Program-made: the position numbers and the translations under genes | In this document: positions 1-6,435 of the stretch, one piece after another | Layout of the letters: every line of letters starts with the position of its first letter | How positions within the stretch are numbered: position 1 is the stretch's first letter | Notes under the pieces: generated by a model | What the model saw: only the letters and a program-made list of their open reading frames with translations | The model's database searches: none | What the model was told of the DNA's origin: nothing | NCBI GenBank assembly: GCA_035555795.1 | Contig: DATMGE010000015.1 | Span: 1 to 19,789, forward strand | DNA length: 19,789 nucleotides | Direction: 5' to 3' | Source of the DNA: RCIO01 sp035555795 | GTDB taxonomy: Bacteria > Pseudomonadota > Alphaproteobacteria > Rhizobiales > Rhizobiaceae

Positions 1-203
1 GTTGCTGGTCGCGGTGAAGGAACTCGCCCGGCCTGAAACGATACGCGGGTCCACTTGTCTGCCCGAGCCAGTTGGGCAATGCGCATTGGAGACGGACTCG
101 AATCAGTTCGGCTCGCCGAGGCATCGTCCGGCTGGTGTTCAGGCGATCATCCCGTCCTGCCTGCTCAGGCGTCATTCGTGTTGACCAGGTGTTGGCCAAG
201 CCC

Positions 204-235
204 AAAAAGGGAAGGGCCACCCGAAGATGGCCCTT
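204..235 (-). terminator. Rho-independent terminator behind the tRNA-Gly fragment
   Basis: Read on the minus strand, an 8-bp perfect stem (AAGGGCCA/TGGCCCTT, plus-strand 212-219 and 228-235) with an 8-nt loop is followed by CCC and five T residues (the A-run at 204-208). It lies about 30 nt downstream of the tRNA fragment, as expected for the native terminator of a tRNA gene. This suggests that the DNA left of about 314 is the original tRNA locus. Confidence 0.75.
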
Positions 236-264
236 ACTCAATCCTTTGATTTCCTTTAGAAATC

Positions 265-314
265 TGAAGAGAGCGAAGGGATTCGAACCCTTGACTCCAA
301 CCTTGGCAAGGTTG
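265..314 (-). pseudogene. 3' fragment of tRNA-Gly(GCC), probable attachment-site remnant
   Basis: On the minus strand there is a perfect 5-bp anticodon stem (CAACC/GGTTG, 310-314 and 298-302) around loop TTGCCAA (anticodon GCC), a 5-nt variable loop, and a perfect T-arm (AAGGG-TTCGAAT-CCCTT, 276-292). A 3' acceptor strand CGCTCTC (269-275) follows and ends T-TCA rather than CCA. No D-arm and no 5' acceptor strand pairing with CGCTCTC lies upstream (315 onward), so the cloverleaf cannot form. Homology stops just 5' of the anticodon stem, which is typical of the displaced 3' end left when an integrase inserts an element into a tRNA gene. The element would then lie to the right. A simple decayed duplicate is the alternative. 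Confidence 0.7.
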
Positions 315-334
315 CTATGCGGCGGCCCGAAACA

Positions 335-418
335 GCAAGTTATGATGGGTGCGCCCTCCCGCAACCATCTTTACCGGCGTCGATCGCAAGTTATGATCGA
401 CGCCGGTCCCCGCAACCA
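335..418. repeat. Degenerate tandem direct repeat, 51-bp period
   Basis: GCAAGTTATGAT occurs at 335-346 and 386-397, and CCCGCAACCA occurs at 358-367 and 409-418. Both pairs are offset by exactly 51 bp. The 11 bases between the conserved blocks differ between copies. The conserved ends CCGCAACCA resemble a tRNA acceptor end with CCA, but no cloverleaf can be folded. Function unknown. Confidence 0.65.
373..407. repeat. Perfect 13-bp stem-loop
   Basis: ACCGGCGTCGATC (373-385) and its exact reverse complement (395-407) enclose the 9-nt loop GCAAGTTAT. The second copy of the 51-bp-period repeat overlaps the loop and right arm. The stem-loop ends 15 nt before a plus-strand terminator hairpin, so the pair could be the folded 3' part of a small transcript. 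It has no T-run of its own. Operator or integrase arm-site roles are alternatives. Confidence 0.6.
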
Positions 419-422
419 GATC

Positions 423-449
423 ACGCCCGCGCTTGTCGCGGGCGTTTTT
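423..449 (+). terminator. Rho-independent terminator with no visible upstream gene
   Basis: A 9-bp perfect stem ACGCCCGCG/CGCGGGCGT (423-431 and 437-445) with a 5-nt loop is followed by a run of five T residues (445-449). It is oriented for plus-strand transcripts, yet no plus-strand gene ends before it in this window. It may close an unrecognised small RNA, or be left over from a gene lost by rearrangement at the tRNA-Gly scar. Confidence 0.75.
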
Positions 450-638
450 GCATTTCGAGCTCAGTTTTGCGGCCGGGCGTCCGTCAAAGCGGACCGCGAT
501 TTTCAGCTTCGCTTGCTGTGCCTCGGTTCTCATTCCACTCCTGGTCCATGTTCCGAAACGTGCTTCCATTGTCGCTTTTCGCGATACATTGGTGCGAGCG
601 CGCTTTCGGTTGAGGTGAAAACACGCTATCGGACGGTC

Positions 639-1397
639 ATGGATGCTGACGCAAAGACGAGTTTGCCGCGCTACCAGGAGGTGCGGCGCGAATTGATGGA
701 TGAGATCCTGGGCGGGCACTATGAGATAGGGGCCGCCTTCCCGACGGATCACGAGCTTTGCGCGCGTTTCGACGTCAGCCGTCATACGGTGCGCGAGGCG
801 TTGCGGGAATTGCAGCGCGAAGGGTTGATTACCCGCCAGCAGGGTTTCGGCACGACCGTGGTGGCCACCGAGCTGCGGCGCAAGCCATATGTGCTGTCCC
901 TGACGACGATCGACGATATCCGCATCGACGCCAACGAGATGCGTTTCGGCATCGACTTCAAGGGCGTCGTGAGGCTCGGTCCGGACCTGGCCGTTCCCGC
1001 CGGGCGGGAAGAGGGCGAGCGGTGGCTGCGTGTCGCCGGCCTGCGCCAGCGCGCCGGCGAAAGCGAGCCGCATTGCTGGGCGGAGGTTCTGATAGCGCCG
1101 CGCTATGCGGCCATCCGCAACGAGCTCGACGGGTCCCGGCCGATCTACCTGCTCATCGGCGACCGTTTCGGCGTCGACCCCAAGACCATCCACCAGGTGA
1201 TTACCGGCTACCGAATGCCGCCCTCGGTCGGGCGTGCGCTTGGCGTGTCGGGAGGAACAGCCGGCATATTGGTGCGGCGGACCTATATTGACGATACCGG
1301 CGAGCCCTATGAAATCGCCCTCAGCCTCTATCCGGCAGAGGGGTTTCGCAACGAATCCTGGCTGCATGGGCAGCCCGGCGACAAGCGGGTGCGCTAG
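639..1397 (+). CDS. GntR-family transcriptional regulator, HutC/FarR type
   Basis: A 252-aa protein with a GntR winged helix-turn-helix at about residues 10-75 (RYQEVRREL, then FDVSRHTVREALRELQREGL, then a wing with GFGTTVV). A UTRA-like ligand-binding domain fills the rest, including the late YEIALSLYPAE segment typical of the HutC subfamily. Such regulators usually repress a neighbouring catabolic operon until a small metabolite binds. The ATG at 639 was chosen because the family begins a few residues before LPRYQ; an in-frame GTG at 615 is possible, and frames reaching back to position 72 run through the tRNA scar and are rejected. The CoA-transferase gene follows after 219 bp containing a perfect palindrome, so I infer that this protein controls it. 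The effector is unknown. Confidence 0.9.
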   Translation: MDADAKTSLPRYQEVRRELMDEILGGHYEIGAAFPTDHELCARFDVSRHTVREALRELQREGLITRQQGFGTTVVATELRRKPYVLSLTTIDDIRIDANEMRFGIDFKGVVRLGPDLAVPAGREEGERWLRVAGLRQRAGESEPHCWAEVLIAPRYAAIRNELDGSRPIYLLIGDRFGVDPKTIHQVITGYRMPPSVGRALGVSGGTAGILVRRTYIDDTGEPYEIALSLYPAEGFRNESWLHGQPGDKRVR

Positions 1398-1419
1398 ATG
1401 GAGTCCGTTTCGTTAAAAT

Positions 1420-1504
1420 GTCCGTACATTATGCGTTGATCAGTTTCAGTTTAACATGTTAAACAAGTCGACGGTGAGGACGATGGGGGATTGGTCCGTA
1501 CGTT
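1420..1504. promoter_or_regulatory. Probable GntR operator/promoter region ahead of the CoA-transferase
   Basis: A perfect 16-bp palindrome GTTTAACATGTTAAAC sits at 1449-1464. A possible promoter TTGATC (1436-1441), 17-nt spacer, TTAAAC (1459-1464) runs into it, so a bound repressor would block the -10. The element GTCCGTACRTT occurs as a direct repeat at 1420-1430 and 1494-1504, 74 bp apart, close to seven helical turns. The promoter match is weak; the palindrome and repeat are exact observations, and their link to the adjacent GntR protein is inferred. Confidence 0.5.
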
Positions 1505-1616
1505 CCATGCGGCGCTGCGAGCCGGAACGCGGATCGGGGCTTTTTTCGGAGCGATCCTGACGAGCGTCGGTCGGAACTGGATGCTGCCGGGAGCCAGGGG
1601 CAGTCGGGAGGAGAAG

Positions 1617-2813
1617 ATGATGGCGGATGAGGACGCACCTCCACTGCACGGCCTGCGCGTGCTGGAATTGTCCATGGCGCGCGCCGGGCCGGTCGCCGCG
1701 CGGCAGCTTGCCGACTGGGGCGCGGACGTCATCAAGGTCGAGCCGCCGGCGGCGGTGGAAGATCCTTCGCTAGCGGCGCAGAGCTGGCGCGAGACCAGCG
1801 ATATCCAGAACCTCACGCGCAACCGCCGCTGCATCACGCTCAATCTCAAACATCCGGACGGTATCGCCGCGCTTCGGCGGCTGGCCGGACAAGCGGATAT
1901 TCTCATCGAGAACTACCGGCCCGACGTGAAGACGCGGCTGGGATTCGATTATGAGACGCTGGCGGCACTCAATCCGCGGCTGATCTATGCGAGCATTTCG
2001 GGCTTCGGCCAGGATGGTCCTTATGCGGGGCGGCCGGGCGTCGACCAGATCCTTCAGGGCATGGGCGGGCTGATGTCGATCAACGGCTTTCCCGACGGGC
2101 CGCCGACACGGCTCGGCATTGCCATCAACGATTTCGTTTCGGGCCTGCTGGTCGCGTTCGGCGTGATGGCGGCGGTCTATGAGCGGCAGCGCTCGGGCAA
2201 GGGGCAGTGGATCCGCGGCTCGCTCCTCCAGACGCAGGCCTTCCTGCTCGATTTCCAGGCGGCGCGCTGGCTGCAGGATGGCGAGGTCGCCGGGCGCGCC
2301 GGCAACAACCATCCCCTGCTTCGCCCCTCCGGGCTCTATGCGGCGGCGGATGCGCCGATCAATATTGCCATGGCGGGGCCGAATATGTGGCCGCGTGTCT
2401 GTTCCGCGCTTGGTCTCGACCGGCTGGTCGACGATCCGGACTTTGCCTCCATCGAGGCGCGCATGGCCAATAACGACCAGCTGACGGCGGAGATCGAGGC
2501 GGTGACGCGCACGCGCGAGGCTGCGCATTGGGTCGAAAAGCTCAATGCGGCAGGCGTGCCCTGCGGGCCGGTCAATACGATCGACCGGGTGTTCGAGGAC
2601 CCGCAGGCAAAGCACCTCTCGCTCGTTCAGCATGTCGAATCCGAAACGCTCGGCACGCAGCGCCATGTGCGCCAGCCGCTCGATTTCAGCCGCACGCCGC
2701 CGCGCAAATCCGCCGGCGCGCCGGATCGCGGACGCAATACCGACGAGGTGCTTGCCGATTTCGGCTTCGGCACGGATGAGGTTGCCGCATTGCGCGCGGC
2801 GGGGGTGATCTAG
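1617..2813 (+). CDS. CaiB/BaiF (class III) CoA-transferase
   Basis: A 398-aa protein of usual family length. It opens with GLRVLELSMARAGPVAARQLADWGADVIKVE, the conserved N-terminal fold of formyl-CoA/carnitine CoA-transferases, followed by the NRRCITLNLKHPDG and SGFGQDGPYAGRPG blocks. D172, in INDFVSG, aligns with the catalytic aspartate that forms the acyl-aspartyl anhydride (Asp169 in formyl-CoA transferase). These enzymes move CoA between carboxylic acids. The start ATG 1617 (or 1620) is set by a strong GGAGGAG at 1607-1613; an upstream in-frame TTG at 1491 lies beyond the ribosome site. It is first in the plus-strand run and is followed by a crotonase-fold gene, suggesting activation of an acid as its CoA ester without a ligase. 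Donor and acceptor cannot be told from sequence. Confidence 0.9.
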   Translation: MMADEDAPPLHGLRVLELSMARAGPVAARQLADWGADVIKVEPPAAVEDPSLAAQSWRETSDIQNLTRNRRCITLNLKHPDGIAALRRLAGQADILIENYRPDVKTRLGFDYETLAALNPRLIYASISGFGQDGPYAGRPGVDQILQGMGGLMSINGFPDGPPTRLGIAINDFVSGLLVAFGVMAAVYERQRSGKGQWIRGSLLQTQAFLLDFQAARWLQDGEVAGRAGNNHPLLRPSGLYAAADAPINIAMAGPNMWPRVCSALGLDRLVDDPDFASIEARMANNDQLTAEIEAVTRTREAAHWVEKLNAAGVPCGPVNTIDRVFEDPQAKHLSLVQHVESETLGTQRHVRQPLDFSRTPPRKSAGAPDRGRNTDEVLADFGFGTDEVAALRAAGVI

Positions 2814-2908
2814 AGCATTTCCGCGCTTCTCACCGAATCGCGGGAATGCTCCATCTTTGTTCTACGCAGTTCCGGACGCAAAGCCGCTGCGCGCTTTGCT
2901 GGAATTGC
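2813..2908. repeat. Palindromic dispersed repeat (RIME-like) between two catabolic genes
   Basis: Two hairpins lie in series. The first pairs GAGCATTTCCGCG (2813-2825) with CGCGGGAATGCTC (2839-2851), 13 bp with one G-T pair. The second pairs GCAGTTCC (2866-2873) with GGAATTGC (2901-2908) and, inside, GCAAAGC (2878-2884) with GCTTTGC (2893-2899). The sequence closely resembles, from memory, short mosaic palindromes scattered between genes in Rhizobiales and Brucella. It fills almost the whole gap between the CoA-transferase stop and the next ribosome site, and its first base is the G of the TAG stop codon. It may modulate mRNA stability between the two genes. Confidence 0.75.
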
Positions 2909-2921
2909 TGCAGGAGACACA

Positions 2922-3707
2922 ATGACTGACCGTATCATCACCGAGAAGCGCGACGGCATAGGCTGGCTCACTTTCAACAATCCGGCGCGTCACAATGCGC
3001 TGTCCTTCGACATGTGGTCGGCAATGCCGGATGTCTTCGCCGATTTCGATCGCGACGAGGATGTCCGCGTCATCGTGCTGGCCGGGGCCGGCGGAAAGGC
3101 TTTCGTATCCGGCGCGGATATTTCGGAGTTCGAGGACAAGCGCGCCGAGGCGGAGGCGATCACCCGCTATGACGAAGCCGCCGACCGCGCCTTCTCCGCC
3201 CTGCGCGGCGCGCGCAAGCCGACCGTTGCGATGATCCGCGGCTATTGCATCGGCGGCGGGCTGGCAGTCGCGCTCGGTTGCGACCTGCGCTTCGCATCTG
3301 CCGAGTCGCGTTTCGGCATTCCGGCGGCGCGGCTGGGGCTGGGCTATCAATATCCCGGCCTGAGCAAGCTCGTCGCCACGGTCGGCCATGCATTTGCGCG
3401 TGAAATATTGTTCACGGCCCGGCAGTTCGACGCGACGGAAGCGGCGGCGATGGGGCTGGTCAACCGCGTGGTGGCCAGCGATGAGTTGGACGCTTTCGTT
3501 GCCCGAACGGCCGCGGCAATCGCGCAGAATGCGCCGCTGACGATCCAGGCGGCCAAGCTGGCGATCGACGCGGCGATCCAGGATGAAAGCGAGCGCGACC
3601 TCGCCGCCGTCGAGCAGGCGGTGAATGCCTGCTTCGGCTCGGAAGACTATGCCGAGGGCCGCCGCGCCTTCGTGGAAAAACGCCGGCCGGCCTTTCGCGG
3701 ACGCTGA
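2922..3707 (+). CDS. Enoyl-CoA hydratase/isomerase-family (crotonase-fold) protein
   Basis: A 261-aa crotonase-fold protein. The oxyanion-hole segments are present (SGADISEFED and GYCIGGGLAVALGCDLR), as is the C-terminal FVEKRRPAFRGR tail usual for bacterial enoyl-CoA hydratases. Aligned on the rat mitochondrial enzyme, the two catalytic glutamates (Glu144 in GGGCELA, Glu164 in the PEI motif) are replaced by A115 (GGGLAVA) and A135 (GIPAARLG), with exactly the same 20-residue spacing. It probably binds an acyl-CoA and stabilises an enolate, but simple hydration is doubtful; isomerase, hydrolase, decarboxylase or retro-aldol activity is possible. The ATG is preceded by AGGAGA at 2912. It lies 108 bp after the CoA-transferase, across a dispersed repeat, and 30 bp before the flavoprotein gene, so it is probably co-transcribed. 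Confidence 0.88.
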   Translation: MTDRIITEKRDGIGWLTFNNPARHNALSFDMWSAMPDVFADFDRDEDVRVIVLAGAGGKAFVSGADISEFEDKRAEAEAITRYDEAADRAFSALRGARKPTVAMIRGYCIGGGLAVALGCDLRFASAESRFGIPAARLGLGYQYPGLSKLVATVGHAFAREILFTARQFDATEAAAMGLVNRVVASDELDAFVARTAAAIAQNAPLTIQAAKLAIDAAIQDESERDLAAVEQAVNACFGSEDYAEGRRAFVEKRRPAFRGR

Positions 3708-3737
3708 GGCCGCCACGCTGTTCTCTGGGAGGAAATC

Positions 3738-5339
3738 ATGAACTATCTCGACATACCGTCGCCCGACGAACGGGCACTTTCGCGTGCCGTCTCCGCCTTC
3801 AGCCGAGTGGTCGGCAGCGAACATGTCATCACGTCCGACAACAAGCTCGCCGAATATCAGGACCCGTTCTCCTTCGATGGCGGCAAGGCGCATCGGCCGG
3901 GCGCGGTGTTGCAGCCGGGCAGCGTGGAGGAGGTGCAGGCGGTGGTGCGCATCGCCAATGAGCAGAAGATACCGCTCTGGGTCATCTCGACCGGCCGCAA
4001 TCTCGGCTATGGTGGTGCGGCGCCGCGCGTCTCCGGCTCGGTCACGGTTGAACTGGCGCGGCTCAACCGCGTGCTGGAGGTGAATGACGAGCAGTGCTAC
4101 GCGCTGGTGGAGCCCGGCGTGCGCTTTTTCGACCTCTATCAGCATGTCCGCGAACACGACAAGAAGGTGTGGTGCTCGGTGCCCGGCCTTGGCTGGGGCT
4201 CGGTGATCGGCAACAGCCTGGAGCGCGGCTTCGGCTATACCGCCTATGGCGACCATGTGGCGCAGCAATGCGGCATGGAGGTGGTGTTGCCCACCGGCGA
4301 TGTGTTCCGCACCGGCATGGGCGCGATCACCAATGCCAATACGTGGAACCTCTACAAGGGTGGCTTCGGGCCCAATCTGGAAGGCCTGTTCCAGCAATCC
4401 AATCTCGGCATCGTCACCAAGATGGGCCTGTGGATGATGCCGCGGCCGGAAGTGTTCTATTCGGTAGAGGCGCATGTGAAGGAGGAGGGCACGCTCGTCG
4501 CGCTGGTGGATGCGCTGCGGCCGCTCAAGCTCAACGGCACGATCGAGGGCACGCTCACGATCCGTAGCCCGCTGCATATCGTCTCCAAGCTCGCGCAGCG
4601 CAAGGACCTGTGGAAGGGCGCCGGCGCGGTGCCAGACGAGGTGATCGACAAGGAGATCATCCCGCGCTTCAACGTGGCCTGGTGGAACGTGAACTTCGGC
4701 CTCTACGGTGCGCGCGAGGTGGTGGAGGCGCGGTTCCAGGTGGCGAAGCGCGCGCTGGAATCGCTGCCGGGCACCGAGGTTATCGTGCGCAAATATGAGG
4801 GCGCGGAGGTGGCCGAGGACACGATCCACGTCACCGACCTTCATCGCGGCGGCATCCCCAACCTTACCCCGTTCTCGGCGGTGAAGTGGCGCGGCGAGAA
4901 TGGCGGCACGCTGGCCTTCGCGCCGGTTTCGCCCATTACCGGGCGCGATGCGATGAAGCAGGTGGAGATCGTGAGGCGCTACGGCCGGGAATACGGGTTC
5001 GACTATTACGGCTCGTTCAACATGGCCTCGCGCAGCATGAACCATGTCTATCAGATATTCTTCGACCGCGACTCCGAGCAGGACATGGCCAATCTGCGCG
5101 AGATGTTCCCCAAGCTGATCGCCGAATGCGCGGCGCTGGGCTATTCGGAATATCGTGCGCATCTCGGCTTCATGGATACGGTGGCCGACGTGTTCTCCTT
5201 CAACCACAATGCGCTTGGCGAGGTGACCGCCAGGCTCAAGGACGCGCTCGACCCGAACGGCATCCTCAACCCCGGCAAGCAGGGGATCTGGCCAAAGGGC
5301 ATGCGGGAGACGGCAAGGCCGATGCTTGCGGCGGAGTAA
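3738..5339 (+). CDS. FAD-linked phenol oxidase/dehydrogenase of the VAO/PCMH family
   Basis: A 533-aa protein with an N-terminal PCMH-type FAD domain (ISTGRNLGYGGAAPR near residue 90, LVEPGVRF) and a C-terminal VAO-type cap ending DPNGILNPGKQGIWP. Relatives are vanillyl-alcohol oxidase, eugenol oxidase and the flavoprotein of p-cresol methylhydroxylase, which oxidise the para side chain of 4-alkylphenols through a quinone methide. Y91, Y472 and R473 fall where eugenol oxidase has its phenolate-binding Tyr91, Tyr471 and Arg472, so a para-phenolic substrate is likely. The site of the FAD-linking histidine (His390 in eugenol oxidase) is T391, and the oxidase-type aspartate (Asp151) appears to be glycine. 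No cytochrome c subunit gene is adjacent. GGGAGGA at 3726 sets the ATG. It converges on the LysR gene with a 20-bp gap and no visible terminator. Confidence 0.88.
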   Translation: MNYLDIPSPDERALSRAVSAFSRVVGSEHVITSDNKLAEYQDPFSFDGGKAHRPGAVLQPGSVEEVQAVVRIANEQKIPLWVISTGRNLGYGGAAPRVSGSVTVELARLNRVLEVNDEQCYALVEPGVRFFDLYQHVREHDKKVWCSVPGLGWGSVIGNSLERGFGYTAYGDHVAQQCGMEVVLPTGDVFRTGMGAITNANTWNLYKGGFGPNLEGLFQQSNLGIVTKMGLWMMPRPEVFYSVEAHVKEEGTLVALVDALRPLKLNGTIEGTLTIRSPLHIVSKLAQRKDLWKGAGAVPDEVIDKEIIPRFNVAWWNVNFGLYGAREVVEARFQVAKRALESLPGTEVIVRKYEGAEVAEDTIHVTDLHRGGIPNLTPFSAVKWRGENGGTLAFAPVSPITGRDAMKQVEIVRRYGREYGFDYYGSFNMASRSMNHVYQIFFDRDSEQDMANLREMFPKLIAECAALGYSEYRAHLGFMDTVADVFSFNHNALGEVTARLKDALDPNGILNPGKQGIWPKGMRETARPMLAAE

Positions 5340-5359
5340 GCCGCGGGGGCCGGCGCGCC

Positions 5360-6289
5360 TCACGCTTCCGGTGTCGGATCATTGTTCATGAAGATCCGGG
5401 CGATCATCTGGCGCAGCCAGATGCTGGCGGGGTCGGCGTGGAAGCGCCGATGCCAGAACTGTTTCACCTCGATGCGTGGCAGGTCGAAATCGAGCGGAAA
5501 CGCGGTCAGCGGGGCGAAGCGGGCGGCCATGGTCGCCACCGCCTTCGGCGCGACGGCGAAGGCGTCGGCCCGCTGGAGCACGAAGGGAAATGACAGCAGC
5601 CGCGTCGTGGCGAGGTCGCGGCTGAGCGTGATGCCGGCCTGTTCCAGCAAGGGCCCAATCCGTCCGCGCGTGGCGGGGCTGGAGGTCATCAGATAGGCCG
5701 GCAGCCGGCGCATTGCCTGCGGCATTTCCCCGGCCAGCGGATGGGTGCTGGCGATAAGCCCCACATATTCATGCGTATAAAGCCGCTGCTGATAGAATTG
5801 CCGCTCGTCGGCATTCTCGATCGTGCCGGAAATCAGGATGTCGATCGCACCTTCGGCCATGCTGTCTTCGATCGATCGCGCCGGGATCGGCAGCCAGTTC
5901 AGCGCCGCATTGGGCGCTTCCTGGCGCATGGCATCCAGCAGCGGCGGGAGCAGCAGGAGTTCGCCGATCTCCGAACTGGCAATATTGAACCGGCGCTGCG
6001 TTTCGGCCGGATCGAACGGGCTGGCAGACAGGATTTCGTGCCGCACGGTAGCCAAAGCGCGCTGCACCGGCTCGGCCAGCGTTTGGGCGAAGGCGGTGGG
6101 GGCGAGGCCGGTCTGCGTGCGGCGGAAAAGCTCGTCGCCGAAATGCGTCCGCAGCTTGCGCAGCGAGTAGCTGATTGCCGGCTGGGTGACGCCCAGGCGC
6201 CGCGCCGCCGCCCGCGTGCTGCCCAGTTCGAGCAGGGCTTCCAGCACCACGAGCAGGTTGAGATCGACGCGGGAAACGGGATCGGCCAT
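5360..6289 (-). CDS. LysR-family transcriptional regulator
   Basis: A 309-aa protein with an N-terminal winged helix (residues about 8-66: VDLNLLVVLEALLELGS, then LGVTQPAISYSLRKLR) and a two-lobed effector-binding domain in the rest, the NodD/LinR-like arrangement of LysR proteins. It is divergent from the Rieske oxygenase gene, the standard layout for a LysR activator and its target, and the intervening DNA holds a 21-bp inverted repeat. The ATG at 6289 was chosen because an excellent minus-strand -10 (TTATAT) occupies 6298-6303; an in-frame TTG at 6298 would lie inside that -10. This leaves almost no untranslated leader. An aromatic effector is inferred from context. Confidence 0.92.
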   Translation of the reverse strand: MADPVSRVDLNLLVVLEALLELGSTRAAARRLGVTQPAISYSLRKLRTHFGDELFRRTQTGLAPTAFAQTLAEPVQRALATVRHEILSASPFDPAETQRRFNIASSEIGELLLLPPLLDAMRQEAPNAALNWLPIPARSIEDSMAEGAIDILISGTIENADERQFYQQRLYTHEYVGLIASTHPLAGEMPQAMRRLPAYLMTSSPATRGRIGPLLEQAGITLSRDLATTRLLSFPFVLQRADAFAVAPKAVATMAARFAPLTAFPLDFDLPRIEVKQFWHRRFHADPASIWLRQMIARIFMNNDPTPEA

Positions 6290-6297
6290 GCGCGGCA

Positions 6298-6328
6298 ATA
6301 TAAATGCGATTGATACTGGCTATCAATC
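6298..6328 (-). promoter_or_regulatory. LysR promoter with overlapping inverted-repeat operator
   Basis: GATTGATA (6308-6315), 5-nt spacer CTGGC, and TATCAATC (6321-6328) form a perfect 8+5+8 inverted repeat containing T-N11-A matches, as LysR boxes do. On the minus strand the right arm supplies a -35 TTGATA (6326-6321), followed by a 17-nt spacer and -10 TTATAT (6303-6298). A regulator bound here would repress its own gene and could activate the divergent oxygenase gene, the usual LysR behaviour. Confidence 0.7.
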
Positions 6329-6375
6329 CGTTTCCTGCGCGTCTGCGCTATTGTCCTCGCCAGCCAGCCATTGGT

Positions 6376-6414
6376 GAGCATCGGACGAGCCGTTTCCAAT
6401 TCGGTCCGATGCTC
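6376..6414 (+). promoter_or_regulatory. 11-bp stem-loop in the leader of the Rieske oxygenase gene
   Basis: GAGCATCGGAC (6376-6386) and its perfect complement GTCCGATGCTC (6404-6414) enclose a 17-nt loop and end 9 nt before the ribosome site GGGGAGGA (6424-6431). No T-run follows, so it is not a terminator. It could protect the mRNA 5' end, gate translation, or be a second operator at the DNA level. Confidence 0.55.
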
Positions 6415-6435
6415 GAGCAAGCCGGGGAGGAAGTC

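Larger units (their letters stand above)
1..638. other. Gene-free left margin with tRNA scar, repeats and two terminators
   Basis: No convincing coding region is seen here. Open frames exist on both strands, but none has a ribosome site, a recognisable domain or a sensible length. The stretch holds a minus-strand terminator (204-235), a 3' tRNA-Gly fragment (265-314), a degenerate direct repeat (335-418) containing a perfect stem-loop (373-407), and a plus-strand terminator (423-449). Positions 450-638 are the leader of the GntR gene, and I could not pick a convincing promoter there. Positions 1-200 show nothing I recognise; a frame open to the left edge on either strand could be the end of an unseen gene. 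Confidence 0.6.

Noticed and set aside
265..345. A functional tRNA-Gly
   Set aside because: No D-arm or matching 5' acceptor strand exists upstream, and the 3' end is TCA rather than CCA.
335..418. CRISPR array
   Set aside because: Only two degenerate repeats with an internal variable part; no further units and no cas genes.
72..638. Upstream in-frame extension of the GntR regulator
   Set aside because: The extension passes through the tRNA fragment, hairpins and terminator, and GntR proteins begin just before the winged helix.
1491..1616. Upstream TTG extension of the CoA-transferase
   Set aside because: The strong GGAGGAG at 1607-1613 directly precedes ATG 1617, and the family N-terminus starts there.
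2862..5363. Very long open frame on the minus strand (833 codons) opposite the crotonase and flavoprotein genes
   Set aside because: It is antisense to two well-recognised genes with good ribosome sites, has no recognisable domain, and is rich in His, Arg and Ala as expected from the complement of GC-rich coding DNA.
6290..6298. TTG start at 6298 for the LysR protein
   Set aside because: That codon lies within the predicted -10 box TTATAT, so it would not be transcribed from that promoter.
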